In this document: piece by piece, positions 25,850 to 35,536 of the stretch | Layout of the letters: the number at the start of each line of letters is the position of its first letter | Position numbering within the stretch: position 1 is the first letter of the stretch | NCBI RefSeq assembly: GCF_039634365.2 | Contig: NZ_CP155079.2 | Coordinates: 496,001 to 560,000, forward strand | Direction of reading: 5' to 3' | DNA from: Mucilaginibacter sp. PAMB04168 | GTDB lineage: Bacteria; Bacteroidota; Bacteroidia; Sphingobacteriales; Sphingobacteriaceae | DNA length: 64,000 nucleotides | Translations under genes and position numbers: made by a program | Notes under the pieces: model-generated | The model's input: only the letters and a program-made list of their open reading frames with translations | What the model was told of the DNA's origin: nothing | The model's database searches: none

Positions 25850-26968
25850 ATGAGAAAAGTTACCCGTTTCTTTTGGTTCTGTTCGGGAGCGCATATCGAA
25901 ACCCTGAAAAAATATCCCATTGAGCACAATAAGTATGTGGGCATTGGGGCCACTATATTTTTTACTGCCTTGTTTGCCAGCTTATCGGGCGGCTATGCCA
26001 TGTACTTTGTATTTAGCGGCAATCCTATTGCACCGGTGTTTGCTATACTGTTTGGTTTAATATGGGGTTTGGCCATTTTTAATATGGACCGCTACATTGT
26101 ATCCAGCATTAACAAGCAGGGCAGCACTAACCAGCAGATATTGCAGGCCACTCCGCGTATTTTACTGGCTATTATGATTGGTATGGTTATCTCTCGCCCG
26201 CTTGAGTTAAAGATTTTTGATAAAGAGATCCGTAACAAGTTAAAAGATGCTTACCTCAAAGGTCAGAACCGCAAGATAGACACCCTGCAAAAAACATATG
26301 GCCAAAAATATGCCATGGAGCTGGCTAAAAACAACGATCTGAAAAAGGAAAAAGATTCGTTAGAGCGCGACATTAACCGCTCGCGAGTACAACTGAACCA
26401 GGAAGTTTTTGGCGATAAAACCAATCAAACCTCCGGCATTACCGGCTACGGCACCTATGCCAAGCAAAAGGAATCGATACTGTTAGAAAAGCAGAACCGT
26501 TTAAAAACAGTGACCGACGATTTGAACCGGATGGAACAGTACCTGGGCCAGCGTAAGGATTATGAAGGCCTGAACAGTACCCGCTTGTTTACCAATTTTC
26601 AGTTAGATAGCCTGGCTAATGTGGCCGGTTTTGCTGACCGAAATTGGGCATTGGGTCAGCTGTCTTTCAGGCAGGATGGCACTAAGGATCTGGATACCTA
26701 TCTGGCGCAATCATTTATCGGTTACCTATTCATCTTGTTTGAATGCTTGCCGGTATTTGTGAAGCTGATGACCCCCAAAGGCCCGTATGATGTGGCACTT
26801 GCACAAATGACAGAGGCCAATATCCACTTTGCCGAACGCGATAAAGACCGCGAAATTACCGTTACTGATAATGTTTACGATCACCAGGTGGATACCGATA
26901 TTCAGAAGAAGAAAAAGATCATATCTGCCCAATCTGATTATGACTTTGAGCGGCACAGCTATGAGTAG
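25850..26968 (+). CDS. DUF4407 family membrane protein
   Basis: A 372-residue inner-membrane protein. The N-terminus RKVTRFFWFCSGAHIETLKK and the hydrophobic segments at about residues 33-55, 62-80 and 95-115 match DUF4407. A long charged middle region (about residues 130-235) is predicted coiled coil, and another hydrophobic segment at about 285-300 precedes a charged end. The family is of unknown function. The start is the ATG at 25850, with a TTG one codon earlier. folP converges from the other side, 13 bases after its end. Confidence 0.85.
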   Translation: MRKVTRFFWFCSGAHIETLKKYPIEHNKYVGIGATIFFTALFASLSGGYAMYFVFSGNPIAPVFAILFGLIWGLAIFNMDRYIVSSINKQGSTNQQILQATPRILLAIMIGMVISRPLELKIFDKEIRNKLKDAYLKGQNRKIDTLQKTYGQKYAMELAKNNDLKKEKDSLERDINRSRVQLNQEVFGDKTNQTSGITGYGTYAKQKESILLEKQNRLKTVTDDLNRMEQYLGQRKDYEGLNSTRLFTNFQLDSLANVAGFADRNWALGQLSFRQDGTKDLDTYLAQSFIGYLFILFECLPVFVKLMTPKGPYDVALAQMTEANIHFAERDKDREITVTDNVYDHQVDTDIQKKKKIISAQSDYDFERHSYE

Positions 26969-26981
26969 GCTTTAACAGGAC

Positions 26982-27836
26982 TTACCCGTTAACACTTTGC
27001 CATAGCTTAACCGCTTCTACCGCCGGCTTCACATCATGCACACGCAAAATATTGGCACCTTTACCTAAGGCAATGGTGTTTAAAACTGTTGTGCCATTTA
27101 AAGCCTCAGCAACTGTAGTTCCTAATAAGCCATAAATCATGCGCTTGCGCGATATACCTACCAGCACCGGCAGTTCCAGCATGTCAAACTCCTGTAATCG
27201 GTTTATAAGCGTATAGCTATGTTCGGCAGTTTTGGCAAAACCAAAGCCCGGATCTAAAAGTACGTCATGTACGCCTAACAGCTTGAGCTCAGTATAACGC
27301 TGTACAAAATAATCGAACACCTCACTAAAAACATCGTCATATTGAGCCTGCTGCGTCATGTTTTGCGGTGTACCTTTCATGTGCATTAAAATATAAGGCA
27401 CCTGTAGCCGGGCAACAGTATTAAACATTTGCTCATCGAGCTGCCCGCCGCTAATATCATTAATAATATGAGCGCCCGCTTTAATAGCAGCCTCCGCTAC
27501 CCCTGCCCTGAACGTATCTATGGATAAAACAGCATCCGGATAAGTTTTTACTATCGCTTCTACTACTGGCAGCAGCCTGTCTGTTTCTTCCTGTACGTCT
27601 ATATCCGTTGCACCGGGGCGCGATGAATAAGCGCCCAGATCCAATAGCGCGGCACCATCGGCAAGCATTTGGCCCGCCTGCTGCAGTGCATCACCAATGG
27701 CGGGCTTACGGCTGCCGGCAAAAAAGGAATCGGGCGTTAAGTTAATAATGCCCATTACTTGTGGTTTACTTAAATCAAGCACCCTGCCGCCAGCATTTAG
27801 CGTTGCCTTTTTACGAAAAACTGTATCTTTAGCCAT
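26982..27836 (-). CDS. folP: Dihydropteroate synthase
   Basis: Condenses p-aminobenzoate with hydroxymethyl-dihydropterin pyrophosphate in folate synthesis; the sulfonamide target. The length is 284 residues. The motifs VMGIINLTPDSFFAGSR, GAYSSRPGATDI, INDISGGQLDEQM, LLDPGFGFAKTAEHSYTL and GISRKRMI are all visible in order. It is divergent from the DUF1599 gene with 65 bases between the starts. No strong -7 box is seen. Confidence 0.95.
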   Translation of the reverse strand: MAKDTVFRKKATLNAGGRVLDLSKPQVMGIINLTPDSFFAGSRKPAIGDALQQAGQMLADGAALLDLGAYSSRPGATDIDVQEETDRLLPVVEAIVKTYPDAVLSIDTFRAGVAEAAIKAGAHIINDISGGQLDEQMFNTVARLQVPYILMHMKGTPQNMTQQAQYDDVFSEVFDYFVQRYTELKLLGVHDVLLDPGFGFAKTAEHSYTLINRLQEFDMLELPVLVGISRKRMIYGLLGTTVAEALNGTTVLNTIALGKGANILRVHDVKPAVEAVKLWQSVNG

Positions 27837-27901
27837 TTACTAACGGCTTTTAACAGGGCCGTGTGAGGCAAATATCCGAACAAAATTTAAATACGAGTAC
27901 T

Positions 27902-28441
27902 TTGAGTAATACTGCAACCCAATACGAGGCTGTTATAAACGTTTGTAAGAACCTGTTCATCAAAAAAACGCGCGATTACGGAACGGCTTGGCGCATCCTT
28001 CGTCCGTCGTCCATTACCGATCAAATTTTTATTAAGGCGCAGCGTATACGCACGCTCGAAGAAAAAAAGATATCCAAAGTGGGCGATGATATTACTGGTG
28101 AGTATATTGGCATTGTAAACTATTGCCTGATTGCCATGATGCAGCTGGAGAGTACTCCTGAAATGCCGGTTGAACTATCGGTTGACCACGTAAGCGACTT
28201 GTTTGAACGTTATGCCAAGGAAACCTATAACCTGATGATGGATAAGAACCATGACTATGGTGAGGCCTGGCGTGATATGCGCATTAGTTCGTTAACCGAC
28301 TTGATTTTGATGAAGTTGTTACGTGTAAAGCAAATTGAAGATAACCAGGGCCAAACGCTGGCATCTGAAGGCGTAAAGGCAAACTACCAGGATATGCTCA
28401 ATTACGCGGTATTTGCGTTGATAAAATTAGATGTGAAATGA
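27902..28441 (+). CDS. DUF1599 (nucleotide-modification-associated) protein
   Basis: About 179 residues from the TTG at 27902 (an in-frame GTG at 27863 would add 13 residues). It contains two copies of a related unit: KKTRDYGTAWRILRPSSITD and DKNHDYGEAWRDMRISSLTD, each followed by a hydrophobic IVNYCLIAMMQLE-type helix. This is the DUF1599 family, linked by sequence to nucleotide-modification-associated proteins; the activity is unknown. The TTG start fits relatives, whose N-terminus resembles SNTATQYEAV. It overlaps the next gene by four bases (ATGA). Confidence 0.85.
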   Translation: MSNTATQYEAVINVCKNLFIKKTRDYGTAWRILRPSSITDQIFIKAQRIRTLEEKKISKVGDDITGEYIGIVNYCLIAMMQLESTPEMPVELSVDHVSDLFERYAKETYNLMMDKNHDYGEAWRDMRISSLTDLILMKLLRVKQIEDNQGQTLASEGVKANYQDMLNYAVFALIKLDVK

Positions 28442-29589
28442 AAAACTCATTGATTTGGTTTTGCCGTATTGCGGTAGGTCTGCTTTTTATCTTTTCGGGC
28501 CTTATCAAAGCCAATGATCCGTTGGGCTTCTCGTACAAACTGGAAGAGTACTTTGAGGTATTTCATGTTACTTTTCTGAACGATTTAGCGCTGACTATGT
28601 CAATCATATTATGCGCGTTAGAAATGATTTTAGGTTTTGCGCTCATCATCGGTATTCGTATCAATGCAATCACCTGGGGGCTGCTGCTGCTCATCATTTT
28701 CTTTGGGTTCCTCACTTTTTACTCCGCCTTTTTTAAGGTGGTACAAACCTGCGGTTGCTTTGGCGATGCCATTCCGCTTACGCCGTGGCAGTCATTCGGG
28801 AAGGATATGGTGCTGTTACTGCTGGTAATGGTACTCTTTTTTAACCGGGATAAAATGCGACCACTGGTTAGTACACGTACCGAAATACGCTGGCTCATAG
28901 CCGCAACTGTTATAGCGCTGGGCTTTGGTTTTTACACTTACAACTACCTGCCCGTTATCGATTTTTTACCTTACAAAGTAGGCAACAACATAGCCGACCA
29001 GATGAAGACGCCTCCAGGCGCTAAGCCCGACGAGTATGAGTTAACCTACCACCTTAAAAACAAAGCCACCGGTGCAGAAAAAGACATTAGTAACACTGAC
29101 TATATAAAAACCGGTATCTGGAAAGACGCCAACTGGGAAATACAGGGAGAACCCCAAAGACGCCTGGTAAAAAAAGGTTTTGAACCTAAAATACGCGATT
29201 TGGCTATTAACGACGGCCACGGAAGCGATTATACACAGGAACTGTTATCCAATCCGTTTTACAACTTGTGGATAGTGGCCTACGACCTGAAAAATGCTAA
29301 TACTGAAGCCCTTAACCGTCTTAATGCACTGGCTATCAACTTAACACAGAACTACAACGTTCGCACTGTACTACTTACAGCAGCATCGCCGGCAGATGCT
29401 GCCGCATTCAGCAAAACACATCATTTGGCTATGGAGATATTTCATGCTGATGGCGTGCCGTTGAAGACCATGGTGCGTGCTAACCCGGGCATTATGCTGC
29501 TTAAAAACGGCACGGTAATTAAAAAGTGGCATTACCATACAGCGCCCGGGTATGACGAACTGGTGAAACAATATCTGCAAAAACAATAA
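28438..29589 (+). CDS. DoxX-like membrane protein of the BT_3928 family
   Basis: A 383-residue protein with four or five hydrophobic segments in the first 180 residues (GLLFIFSGLIKANDPLGFS is the DoxX/MauE-type start), followed by a soluble domain that looks thioredoxin-like in layout without a clear CxxC. It carries a TCGCFG motif in a loop near residue 104, as in MauE-type proteins. The precise role, possibly redox support in the membrane, is inferred. As I recall, relatives often lie between DUF1599 and tpiA genes; here tpiA is not adjacent. It is in the operon with aroK. Confidence 0.85.
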   Translation: MKNSLIWFCRIAVGLLFIFSGLIKANDPLGFSYKLEEYFEVFHVTFLNDLALTMSIILCALEMILGFALIIGIRINAITWGLLLLIIFFGFLTFYSAFFKVVQTCGCFGDAIPLTPWQSFGKDMVLLLLVMVLFFNRDKMRPLVSTRTEIRWLIAATVIALGFGFYTYNYLPVIDFLPYKVGNNIADQMKTPPGAKPDEYELTYHLKNKATGAEKDISNTDYIKTGIWKDANWEIQGEPQRRLVKKGFEPKIRDLAINDGHGSDYTQELLSNPFYNLWIVAYDLKNANTEALNRLNALAINLTQNYNVRTVLLTAASPADAAAFSKTHHLAMEIFHADGVPLKTMVRANPGIMLLKNGTVIKKWHYHTAPGYDELVKQYLQKQ

Positions 29590-29595
29590 AGAGTT

Positions 29596-30654
29596 ATGAT
29601 ACGCTACCTATTCCGTAAAATTGGATATAGCCTGGCCGTTATGGTAGGCATTGTTGTGGTGGTGTTTTTCCTGTTCAATATACTGCCGGTTGATCCTGCC
29701 CGCATGACGCAGGGCCAACGCTCTGACGTACAATCGTTAGAAGCCGTCCGCAAAGAGTTTGGTCTGGATAAGCCGTTGAGTGTGCAGTTTGCTTATTACC
29801 TGAACGATCTATCACCTATTGGTTTGCACGAGCGTACGGCCGAGCAAAAAGAACGGTATGGCTACGTGCAATTATTCCCTGTTTCTAAAACGCATGCCGT
29901 ATGTTTGAAGTGGCCTTATCTGCGCCGCTCTTACCAAACACATAAGGAGGTTGCCGCATTGCTGATGGACGTAATCCCTAATACGCTTGCACTGGCCGTA
30001 TTAGCTATGCTCATAGCCATTGTATTAGGCGTATTGTTGGGCGTGCTGAGCGCCGTGCATCAAAACACCTGGGTTGACCGTTTTGCGGTTGGCTTTTCGG
30101 TTCTTGGCATATCGGCACCATCTTTTTTTGCGGGAATTATTATTGCCTGGCTGTTTGGCTTTGTGTTGAGCCATTATACGGGTTTGAACATGACGGGCAG
30201 CCTGTATAGTTACGATCCATTTAAAGGCGAGGTGATTACGTGGCGTAATATCATACTACCTGCTTTTACGCTTGGCCTGCGGCCGCTGGCCATTATTGTG
30301 CAGCTTACTCGCAGCTCTATGCTCGAGGTGCTTAACCAAGACTATATCCGTACCGCGCGTGCAAAGGGCTTAAGCGAAAATGCTATTGTTTACCGCCATG
30401 CGCTGCCTAATGCACTTAACCCGGTTATTACGGCTATAGCTAACTGGTTTGCCTCATTGCTGGCAGGTTCTTTCTTTGTAGAGTATGTGTTTGGTTACAA
30501 TGGCTTAGGCAAGGTAACGGTTGATGCGTTAGAAATGTCGGACTTTCCGGTCATTATTGGTTCCATCCTGTTTATTGCCTTTATATTTGTAGTCATCAAT
30601 ATTCTGGTTGATATGATTTACGTTTGGATAGATCCGCGTGTAAAATTTGATTAA
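29596..30654 (+). CDS. Peptide-type ABC transporter permease (OppB/DppB-like), lone
   Basis: A 352-residue inner-membrane permease of the BPD family. The N-terminal signature MIRYLFRKIGYSLAVMVGIV and FFLFNILPVDPARM are typical, followed by five or six helices. The EAA loop is TARAKGLSENAIVYRHALPN near residues 254-273. A periplasmic segment of about 50 residues with LHERTAEQKERYGY lies between helices 1 and 2. No partner permease, ATPase or binding protein is adjacent, so it must join partners elsewhere. It is six bases after the DoxX gene. Confidence 0.9.
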   Translation: MIRYLFRKIGYSLAVMVGIVVVVFFLFNILPVDPARMTQGQRSDVQSLEAVRKEFGLDKPLSVQFAYYLNDLSPIGLHERTAEQKERYGYVQLFPVSKTHAVCLKWPYLRRSYQTHKEVAALLMDVIPNTLALAVLAMLIAIVLGVLLGVLSAVHQNTWVDRFAVGFSVLGISAPSFFAGIIIAWLFGFVLSHYTGLNMTGSLYSYDPFKGEVITWRNIILPAFTLGLRPLAIIVQLTRSSMLEVLNQDYIRTARAKGLSENAIVYRHALPNALNPVITAIANWFASLLAGSFFVEYVFGYNGLGKVTVDALEMSDFPVIIGSILFIAFIFVVINILVDMIYVWIDPRVKFD

Positions 30655-30657
30655 GTA

Positions 30658-30957
30658 ATGCCACAAGCTAATATTTCATTACCCGAACTGCTGATGCTCA
30701 TCGCTTACATGAGTTTCCCGGTTTGGTGCATAGCTCGCGCTATACAGTGGCTGCAACTTAAAAAGTTTATGGCTGTACCCCGGCTGGTGCTTGTACTGCT
30801 GGTATCGTTGGTTATCTCTTTTATCATCACCATTGTTATATGGGGTGGATGGCCGGGTAGCCCCATGTTCAGTATTATTTGTATTCCGGCAGTAGTTGCT
30901 GAGGGCTTTGTGTTATTGATGACCTTCCTGGTCAAAAAATCTTTTCTCAAAAAATGA
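30658..30957 (+). CDS. Small membrane protein, hypothetical
   Basis: A 99-residue protein with three hydrophobic helices (about residues 5-25, 40-60, 70-92) and no recognised domain. It begins three bases after the permease stop, and its stop codon overlaps the aroK start by four bases, so it belongs to the operon. The context supports expression; the function is unknown. Confidence 0.65.
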   Translation: MPQANISLPELLMLIAYMSFPVWCIARAIQWLQLKKFMAVPRLVLVLLVSLVISFIITIVIWGGWPGSPMFSIICIPAVVAEGFVLLMTFLVKKSFLKK

Positions 30958-31460
30958 AGCGCATCTTTTTAATTGGCTTTATGGGCTGCGGCAAAACAAC
31001 GTTAGGCCGCAAATTGGCCGCACGTTTGGGTTATAGCTTTATTGACCTTGACCATGTGCTGGAAGAACAAGCCGGCATGAGCATTGCCGAGTATTTTTCG
31101 AGCTTTGGCGAAACTGCTTTTCGACTGGCCGAAGCTGAGGTGCTTAAGAATACTGTTTACCCTGATCATGCTATCGTATCAACCGGTGGTGGCTTGCCCT
31201 GCTTTTTCGATAACCTGGATTGGATGAACGCAAACGGCACCACCCTGTACATTAAACTATCACCCAAAGCCTTAGCCAGCCGCCTGGAAAACAGCCGGGA
31301 AGAGCGCCCCTTATTGCGCGACAAGCATGGCGACGAATTGATAAGCTTTATTGCTGATAAACTCGCCGACCGCGAAAAATTTTATCTGAGAGCACAGGTA
31401 GTAGCCGAGGGTATAAGCTTAACGGCCGAGAAGGTGGTGGAGCTTTTGGAGTTGGAATAG
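30954..31460 (+). CDS. aroK: Shikimate kinase
   Basis: Phosphorylates shikimate in aromatic amino-acid synthesis. A typical 168 residues. The P-loop GFMGCGKTT is at residues 8-16, shikimate-binding motifs are SFIDLDHVLEEQAG and FRLAEAEVL, and ATP/shikimate contacts include STGGGLPCF and ENSREERPLL (LID). It overlaps the preceding small membrane gene by four bases and ends the operon, ten bases from the convergent LUD gene. Confidence 0.95.
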   Translation: MKRIFLIGFMGCGKTTLGRKLAARLGYSFIDLDHVLEEQAGMSIAEYFSSFGETAFRLAEAEVLKNTVYPDHAIVSTGGGLPCFFDNLDWMNANGTTLYIKLSPKALASRLENSREERPLLRDKHGDELISFIADKLADREKFYLRAQVVAEGISLTAEKVVELLELE

Positions 31461-31470
31461 CTTTATCCCG

Positions 31471-32115
31471 CTAACCATCCAACAGAAACACGAACAACTC
31501 CTTGGGGCCATGGGCACCCAGAACCAGTGTTTTTTCAATGTCGGCTGTACGGCTTGGGCCGGTAACAGTGGTAATCATGCTGGGGAGGCGCTTGCCGTAT
31601 TTTTCGTTCATGAGTTTAAATCCGTCTTTAAGGTCGAGCACCAGTTGCGAGGTGTAAGCTAATACAATATGAACAGGCGGGTAAATGCTTAGCCTTCTTC
31701 CAGCCATACTGCCATTACTCAGCATAATGCTGCCATTGCGGGCTATTAGGGCTTCGCAAAGGGTAAACCCTACTTCGGCATGTTCAAAGTCTTTGTCGGT
31801 TTCGTAATAGGGGTAATCGTAAGTATCCAGTATCTTTTGCAAACCAGGTTCCCAACAATATATTTTATGCCAGTTGCGCTGCTCAGCCAGGTTAAGCAGC
31901 GATTCTATAAACTGTATTTCGTCCTCGCAAAAAACAAACTGGCCGGCCACAGCAATAAATTCCTCCGCAAAAAGCACTTCCAGTATCTCGTCTTCGGCTG
32001 GTGTGCCGTAAAGCGGCAGATCTTCCTGATTGGGATAAGGGTTATCGCGGCGCTCCAGCAAAGCTTTACGCACCTTTTTTAGCATCTTTTCCTTAGAGGT
32101 GGTGTTGTCTTTCAT
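31471..32115 (-). CDS. LUD-domain (LutC/YkgG-like) protein
   Basis: A 214-residue LUD-domain protein. In other bacteria LutC works with LutA and LutB to oxidise lactate; here neither partner is adjacent, so that function is not established. It shows FTLCEALIARNGSIMLS and TVTGPSRTADIEKTLVLGAHGP, the conserved C-terminal block of the family. The ATG at 32115 gives MKDNTTSKEKML. It lies downstream of ftsH, separated by a terminator-like hairpin, so expression may depend on readthrough. As I recall, ftsH-LUD order is common in Bacteroidota. Confidence 0.87.
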   Translation of the reverse strand: MKDNTTSKEKMLKKVRKALLERRDNPYPNQEDLPLYGTPAEDEILEVLFAEEFIAVAGQFVFCEDEIQFIESLLNLAEQRNWHKIYCWEPGLQKILDTYDYPYYETDKDFEHAEVGFTLCEALIARNGSIMLSNGSMAGRRLSIYPPVHIVLAYTSQLVLDLKDGFKLMNEKYGKRLPSMITTVTGPSRTADIEKTLVLGAHGPKELFVFLLDG

Positions 32116-32117
32116 GC

Positions 32118-32149
32118 AAAAAAATAAAGCCACTATTGCTAGTGGCTTT
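32118..32149 (-). terminator. Intrinsic terminator between ftsH and the LUD gene
   Basis: On the minus strand, AAAGCCACTA and TAGTGGCTTT form a perfect 10-bp stem with a four-base loop, then TATTTTTTTG. The LUD ATG follows only a few bases later, leaving no room for a separate promoter. Confidence 0.75.
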
Positions 32150-32169
32150 AAATATAAACAGAATTTAAA

Positions 32170-34263
32170 TTAATTGTTAGGTGTACTGCCGTCAATGCGT
32201 GCAGTTTCAGGGTTGGTTACGCTTTCCGGAATAGCGTTATTGTCTACTTCTGGGTTTAAGGCAGCTTCACCGTTCACAAATTTATCGTATGTGGTACGGT
32301 TTTCAAATGGGCGCTCACCCAAGAGCTCTACCAGGTCTTGTTGAAATAATACCTCTTTTTCTAATAATTTGGCAGCCAACAGTTCCAAACCTGAACGTTT
32401 TTCATTAAGTAAGCCTTTAGTGCGTTGGTAAACCGAATCAATCAGCTTGCGTACTTCTGCATCAATTAGCTCGGCAGTAGTGTCAGAGTAAGGCTTGTTA
32501 AACTGGTACTCGCCTTGCGGGTCGTAAAAGGATAGGTTGCCTACTTCTTTGTTCATGCCATATATTTTCACCATGGCGTAAGCCAGTTTGGTAATGCGCT
32601 CTAAATCGCTCAAAGCACCGGTCGAAATGCGGCCGAATACTATATCTTCTGCTACACGTCCACCCATTGATACTACCATCTCGTCCATTAACTGCTCGGT
32701 AGTATGCAGGAACTGCTCACGTGGTAAATATTGGGCGTAACCTAAAGCAGCAACACCACGGGGCACAATAGATACCTTTACCAGCGGATCAGCGTGTTCC
32801 AGGAACCAACCTGCTATAGCATGACCGGCTTCGTGGTAAGCCACAATTCGTTTCTCTTCCGGAGAAATGATCTTGTTTTTCTTTTCTAAACCACCAATCA
32901 CACGGTCAATCGCATCCTGAAAGTCTTGCATATCAACCGCTACCTTGTCGCGGCGGGCGGCTATCAAAGCGGCCTCGTTACAAACGTTGGCAATTTCAGC
33001 ACCGGCAAAGCCAGGAGTTTGTGCTGATAATTTTTTGGCATCAACACCTTCAGCCAATTTTAACGGGCCTAAGTGTACTTTAAATATCTGCTCACGGCCA
33101 ATCAGGTCAGGCTTATCTATCGAGATCTGACGGTCAAAACGGCCCGGACGAAGCAGGGCTGAGTCTAACACATCAGGGCGGTTAGTGGCAGCCAGGATAA
33201 TGATACCAGAATCGGTACCGAAACCATCCATCTCAACCAGTAACTGGTTAAGCGTGTTTTCGCGCTCATCATTACCACCAACAATATTGTTTTTACCACG
33301 GGCACGGCCAATAGCATCAATCTCATCAATAAAGATGATACATGGCGCCTTATCTTTAGCCTGGCGGAACAGGTCACGTACACGTGATGCTCCTACGCCC
33401 ACAAACATTTCTACAAAGTCTGAACCCGATAGTGAGAAGAACGGAACCTGCGCTTCACCCGCAACGGCTTTAGCCATCAATGTTTTACCTGTGCCCGGCG
33501 AACCTACCAGCAATGCACCTTTAGGAATCTTACCACCCAGGTTAGTATACTTTTTCGGGTTTTTAAGGAAATCTACAATCTCCATAACTTCCTCTTTTGC
33601 TTCCTGCAAACCGGCAACATCATTAAAAGTAACGTTGATCTGGGCTTCTTTATCAAAAAGGGTAGCTTTGGATTTGCCAATGTTGAAAATTTGACCGCCG
33701 GGACCACCACCTGCACCACCACTCATGCGGCGCATAATGAATAACCACAAGCCGGCAAACAGCAACAGCATAATTACGCCTTGTACCAGCCAGTTTGACA
33801 GCCAGCTATCATGAGCAGGCTCAAACTGAATAGGAACTTTCGACGACTCGGGCAGGTCTTTCTCGGCGTTCAGTATCGATTGCTTCATGCTATCGAAAGA
33901 TGCGTCGGTAAAGTAGAACTGCGGACCGTTTGAATTCATGTTCAGTGTACGCTTATCTTTTAAATTAGCATACTCCGGCTTGCGCAAACTGTCTTTTTTA
34001 ATATAAACTTCGGCAATGGTGCGCTCGCCGTCTTTATAAGCCACTACTTTATCCACGTCGCCGTTACGCAACATGTTTACAAACTGCGGGCTAAAGTCAA
34101 TTTTACCACCACTATTGCCGTTCAGGATGTACGGCACCACCAGCAAGGCCAAAATTACAATGACATAGAGCCACATAAAGTTAAACCGGGGCGGCTTGGG
34201 TGTTATTTTTCTATTCGGTATCCTTCGGAAGGATTTGGGTTTATCTGATTTACTATCTTTCAT
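32170..34263 (-). CDS. ftsH: ATP-dependent zinc metalloprotease FtsH
   Basis: A 697-residue membrane-bound AAA protease that degrades misfolded membrane and regulatory proteins. The first hydrophobic segment is at residues 29-48 and the second at about 158-178, flanking a periplasmic domain. The AAA module has Walker [14 protein letters not shown], Walker [16 protein letters not shown] and the SRH block [12 protein letters not shown]. The zinc site is HEAGH near residue 475. The C-terminal tail after about residue 640 is Asn/Pro-rich. It follows rsfS by 62 bases on the minus strand. Length is normal. Confidence 0.97.
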   Translation of the reverse strand: MKDSKSDKPKSFRRIPNRKITPKPPRFNFMWLYVIVILALLVVPYILNGNSGGKIDFSPQFVNMLRNGDVDKVVAYKDGERTIAEVYIKKDSLRKPEYANLKDKRTLNMNSNGPQFYFTDASFDSMKQSILNAEKDLPESSKVPIQFEPAHDSWLSNWLVQGVIMLLLFAGLWLFIMRRMSGGAGGGPGGQIFNIGKSKATLFDKEAQINVTFNDVAGLQEAKEEVMEIVDFLKNPKKYTNLGGKIPKGALLVGSPGTGKTLMAKAVAGEAQVPFFSLSGSDFVEMFVGVGASRVRDLFRQAKDKAPCIIFIDEIDAIGRARGKNNIVGGNDERENTLNQLLVEMDGFGTDSGIIILAATNRPDVLDSALLRPGRFDRQISIDKPDLIGREQIFKVHLGPLKLAEGVDAKKLSAQTPGFAGAEIANVCNEAALIAARRDKVAVDMQDFQDAIDRVIGGLEKKNKIISPEEKRIVAYHEAGHAIAGWFLEHADPLVKVSIVPRGVAALGYAQYLPREQFLHTTEQLMDEMVVSMGGRVAEDIVFGRISTGALSDLERITKLAYAMVKIYGMNKEVGNLSFYDPQGEYQFNKPYSDTTAELIDAEVRKLIDSVYQRTKGLLNEKRSGLELLAAKLLEKEVLFQQDLVELLGERPFENRTTYDKFVNGEAALNPEVDNNAIPESVTNPETARIDGSTPNN

Positions 34264-34325
34264 CGTTAATACAAGCTCATATAACCATCTTTAAATATTT
34301 AGTACATTACAGCAAAAGCAGATGG

Positions 34326-34700
34326 TTAGGCGCTTTTATAGTACTTAATTTCGGCATCACCCCACAAATCTTCTACGCCGTAAAACTCTCTTTTATCTGT
34401 CTTAAACACATGTACTACTACATCAACGTAGTCCAGCAGTATCCATTCGCCATGCTCCAGGCCTTCTTTACGCCATGGTTCGGTTTGCGTAGCTTTAAAA
34501 ATCTCATCTTCGATACTATTGGCTATTGCTCTTACTTGTGTGCCCGAATCAGCATGACAGATCACAAAATAATCAGATACGGAGCTTTTTATATTTCGGA
34601 GGTCTAATCTGACAATATCATTTCCCTTTTTTTCCTGAATGCCGTGTATAGCTAATTCAGAAATATAAGTGGATTCATTTAGCGCTTTGTTTTTTACCAT
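34326..34700 (-). CDS. rsfS: Ribosomal silencing factor RsfS (Iojap)
   Basis: A 124-residue RsfS/YbeB-type factor that binds L14 and prevents subunit joining when translation is reduced. The motifs KGNDIVRLDLRNIKSSVSDY, VICHADSGTQVRAIANSI and GLEHGEWILLDYVDVVVHVF are characteristic. It is divergent from birA with 59 bases between the starts and precedes ftsH. rsfS-ftsH order is common in the phylum. No clear -7 box is visible. Confidence 0.95.
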   Translation of the reverse strand: MVKNKALNESTYISELAIHGIQEKKGNDIVRLDLRNIKSSVSDYFVICHADSGTQVRAIANSIEDEIFKATQTEPWRKEGLEHGEWILLDYVDVVVHVFKTDKREFYGVEDLWGDAEIKYYKSA

Positions 34701-34759
34701 TAAAAACCTTTAATTTTGAACGATTTGAATGTAAGAATTATTACTTAGACTTATATACT

Positions 34760-35533
34760 TTGCAAAATAACATTTTTTCAGGATTATTTGTTGGACAAAA
34801 TTTGGTCACCCTGAAAGAAGTTGACTCTACAAATACATTCGTTAAGAATATACTGGCAAAATCTGAGCCAGTACCCGAAGGCACGGTCATTATGGCAGAA
34901 GATCAGGTTGCAGGGCGCGGGCAGCAGCAAAACAAATGGTTTAGTACTAAAGGCGAAAGCCTAACCTTTAGCTTGTTACTGAAACCCAGCTTTTTACCGC
35001 TTAACCGGCAATTTGAACTAACATGCGCCATAAGTTTAGGTATATACGATGCCTTGCTACCGCTGGTTGGACCGTCATTGAAAATTAAATGGCCCAATGA
35101 TATCTATGTAGGTAATCAAAAACTGGGCGGCGTATTAATTGAAAACCAGGTTCAGGGCGGTGTTATTAAAAATTCGATTATTGGTATAGGGCTCAACGTA
35201 AATCAAACCTGTTTCCCTGATTGGGTTCCCAATGCCGTATCACTGCGGCAAATCTTACATACAGATTATGATTTAAAGGCTTTATTGTTTGAAATTTGCA
35301 GCCGTATTGAACATTGGTATCTTAAACTAAAGGTTGGTAACAGCAGTCAGATAAAGGCGGCTTATCATCAAATACTGTATTGGGCGAATATACCCGGTAA
35401 ATTTAAAGCACACGATACTATATTTGAAGGCGTTATTACCGGTGTGAATGCAAACGGACAACTGGAAGTTATGCAAAACACCAACCTTAAGGTTTACAAT
35501 TTAAAGGAAATTGAATTTTTGAACAAGAACTAA
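34760..35533 (+). CDS. birA: Biotin--[acetyl-CoA-carboxylase] ligase
   Basis: Attaches biotin to the carboxylase carrier protein. The 257-residue protein has the catalytic domain only, with no DNA-binding N-terminus (E. coli BirA is 321), so it is not a repressor. The biotin-binding loop GRGQQQNKWFS and KWPNDIYVGNQKLGGVLIE are clear, and the C-terminal SH3-like part includes GVITGVNANGQLEV. The start appears to be the TTG at 34760, giving the family-like MQNNIFSGLF; an ATG is not available until residue 45. Confidence 0.93.
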   Translation: MQNNIFSGLFVGQNLVTLKEVDSTNTFVKNILAKSEPVPEGTVIMAEDQVAGRGQQQNKWFSTKGESLTFSLLLKPSFLPLNRQFELTCAISLGIYDALLPLVGPSLKIKWPNDIYVGNQKLGGVLIENQVQGGVIKNSIIGIGLNVNQTCFPDWVPNAVSLRQILHTDYDLKALLFEICSRIEHWYLKLKVGNSSQIKAAYHQILYWANIPGKFKAHDTIFEGVITGVNANGQLEVMQNTNLKVYNLKEIEFLNKN

Positions 35534-35536
35534 CTT

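Noticed and set aside
34755..34762. -7-like ATACTTTG at the birA start
   Set aside because: It overlaps the proposed TTG start codon and lacks the TA at the right spacing, so it is probably a coincidence.
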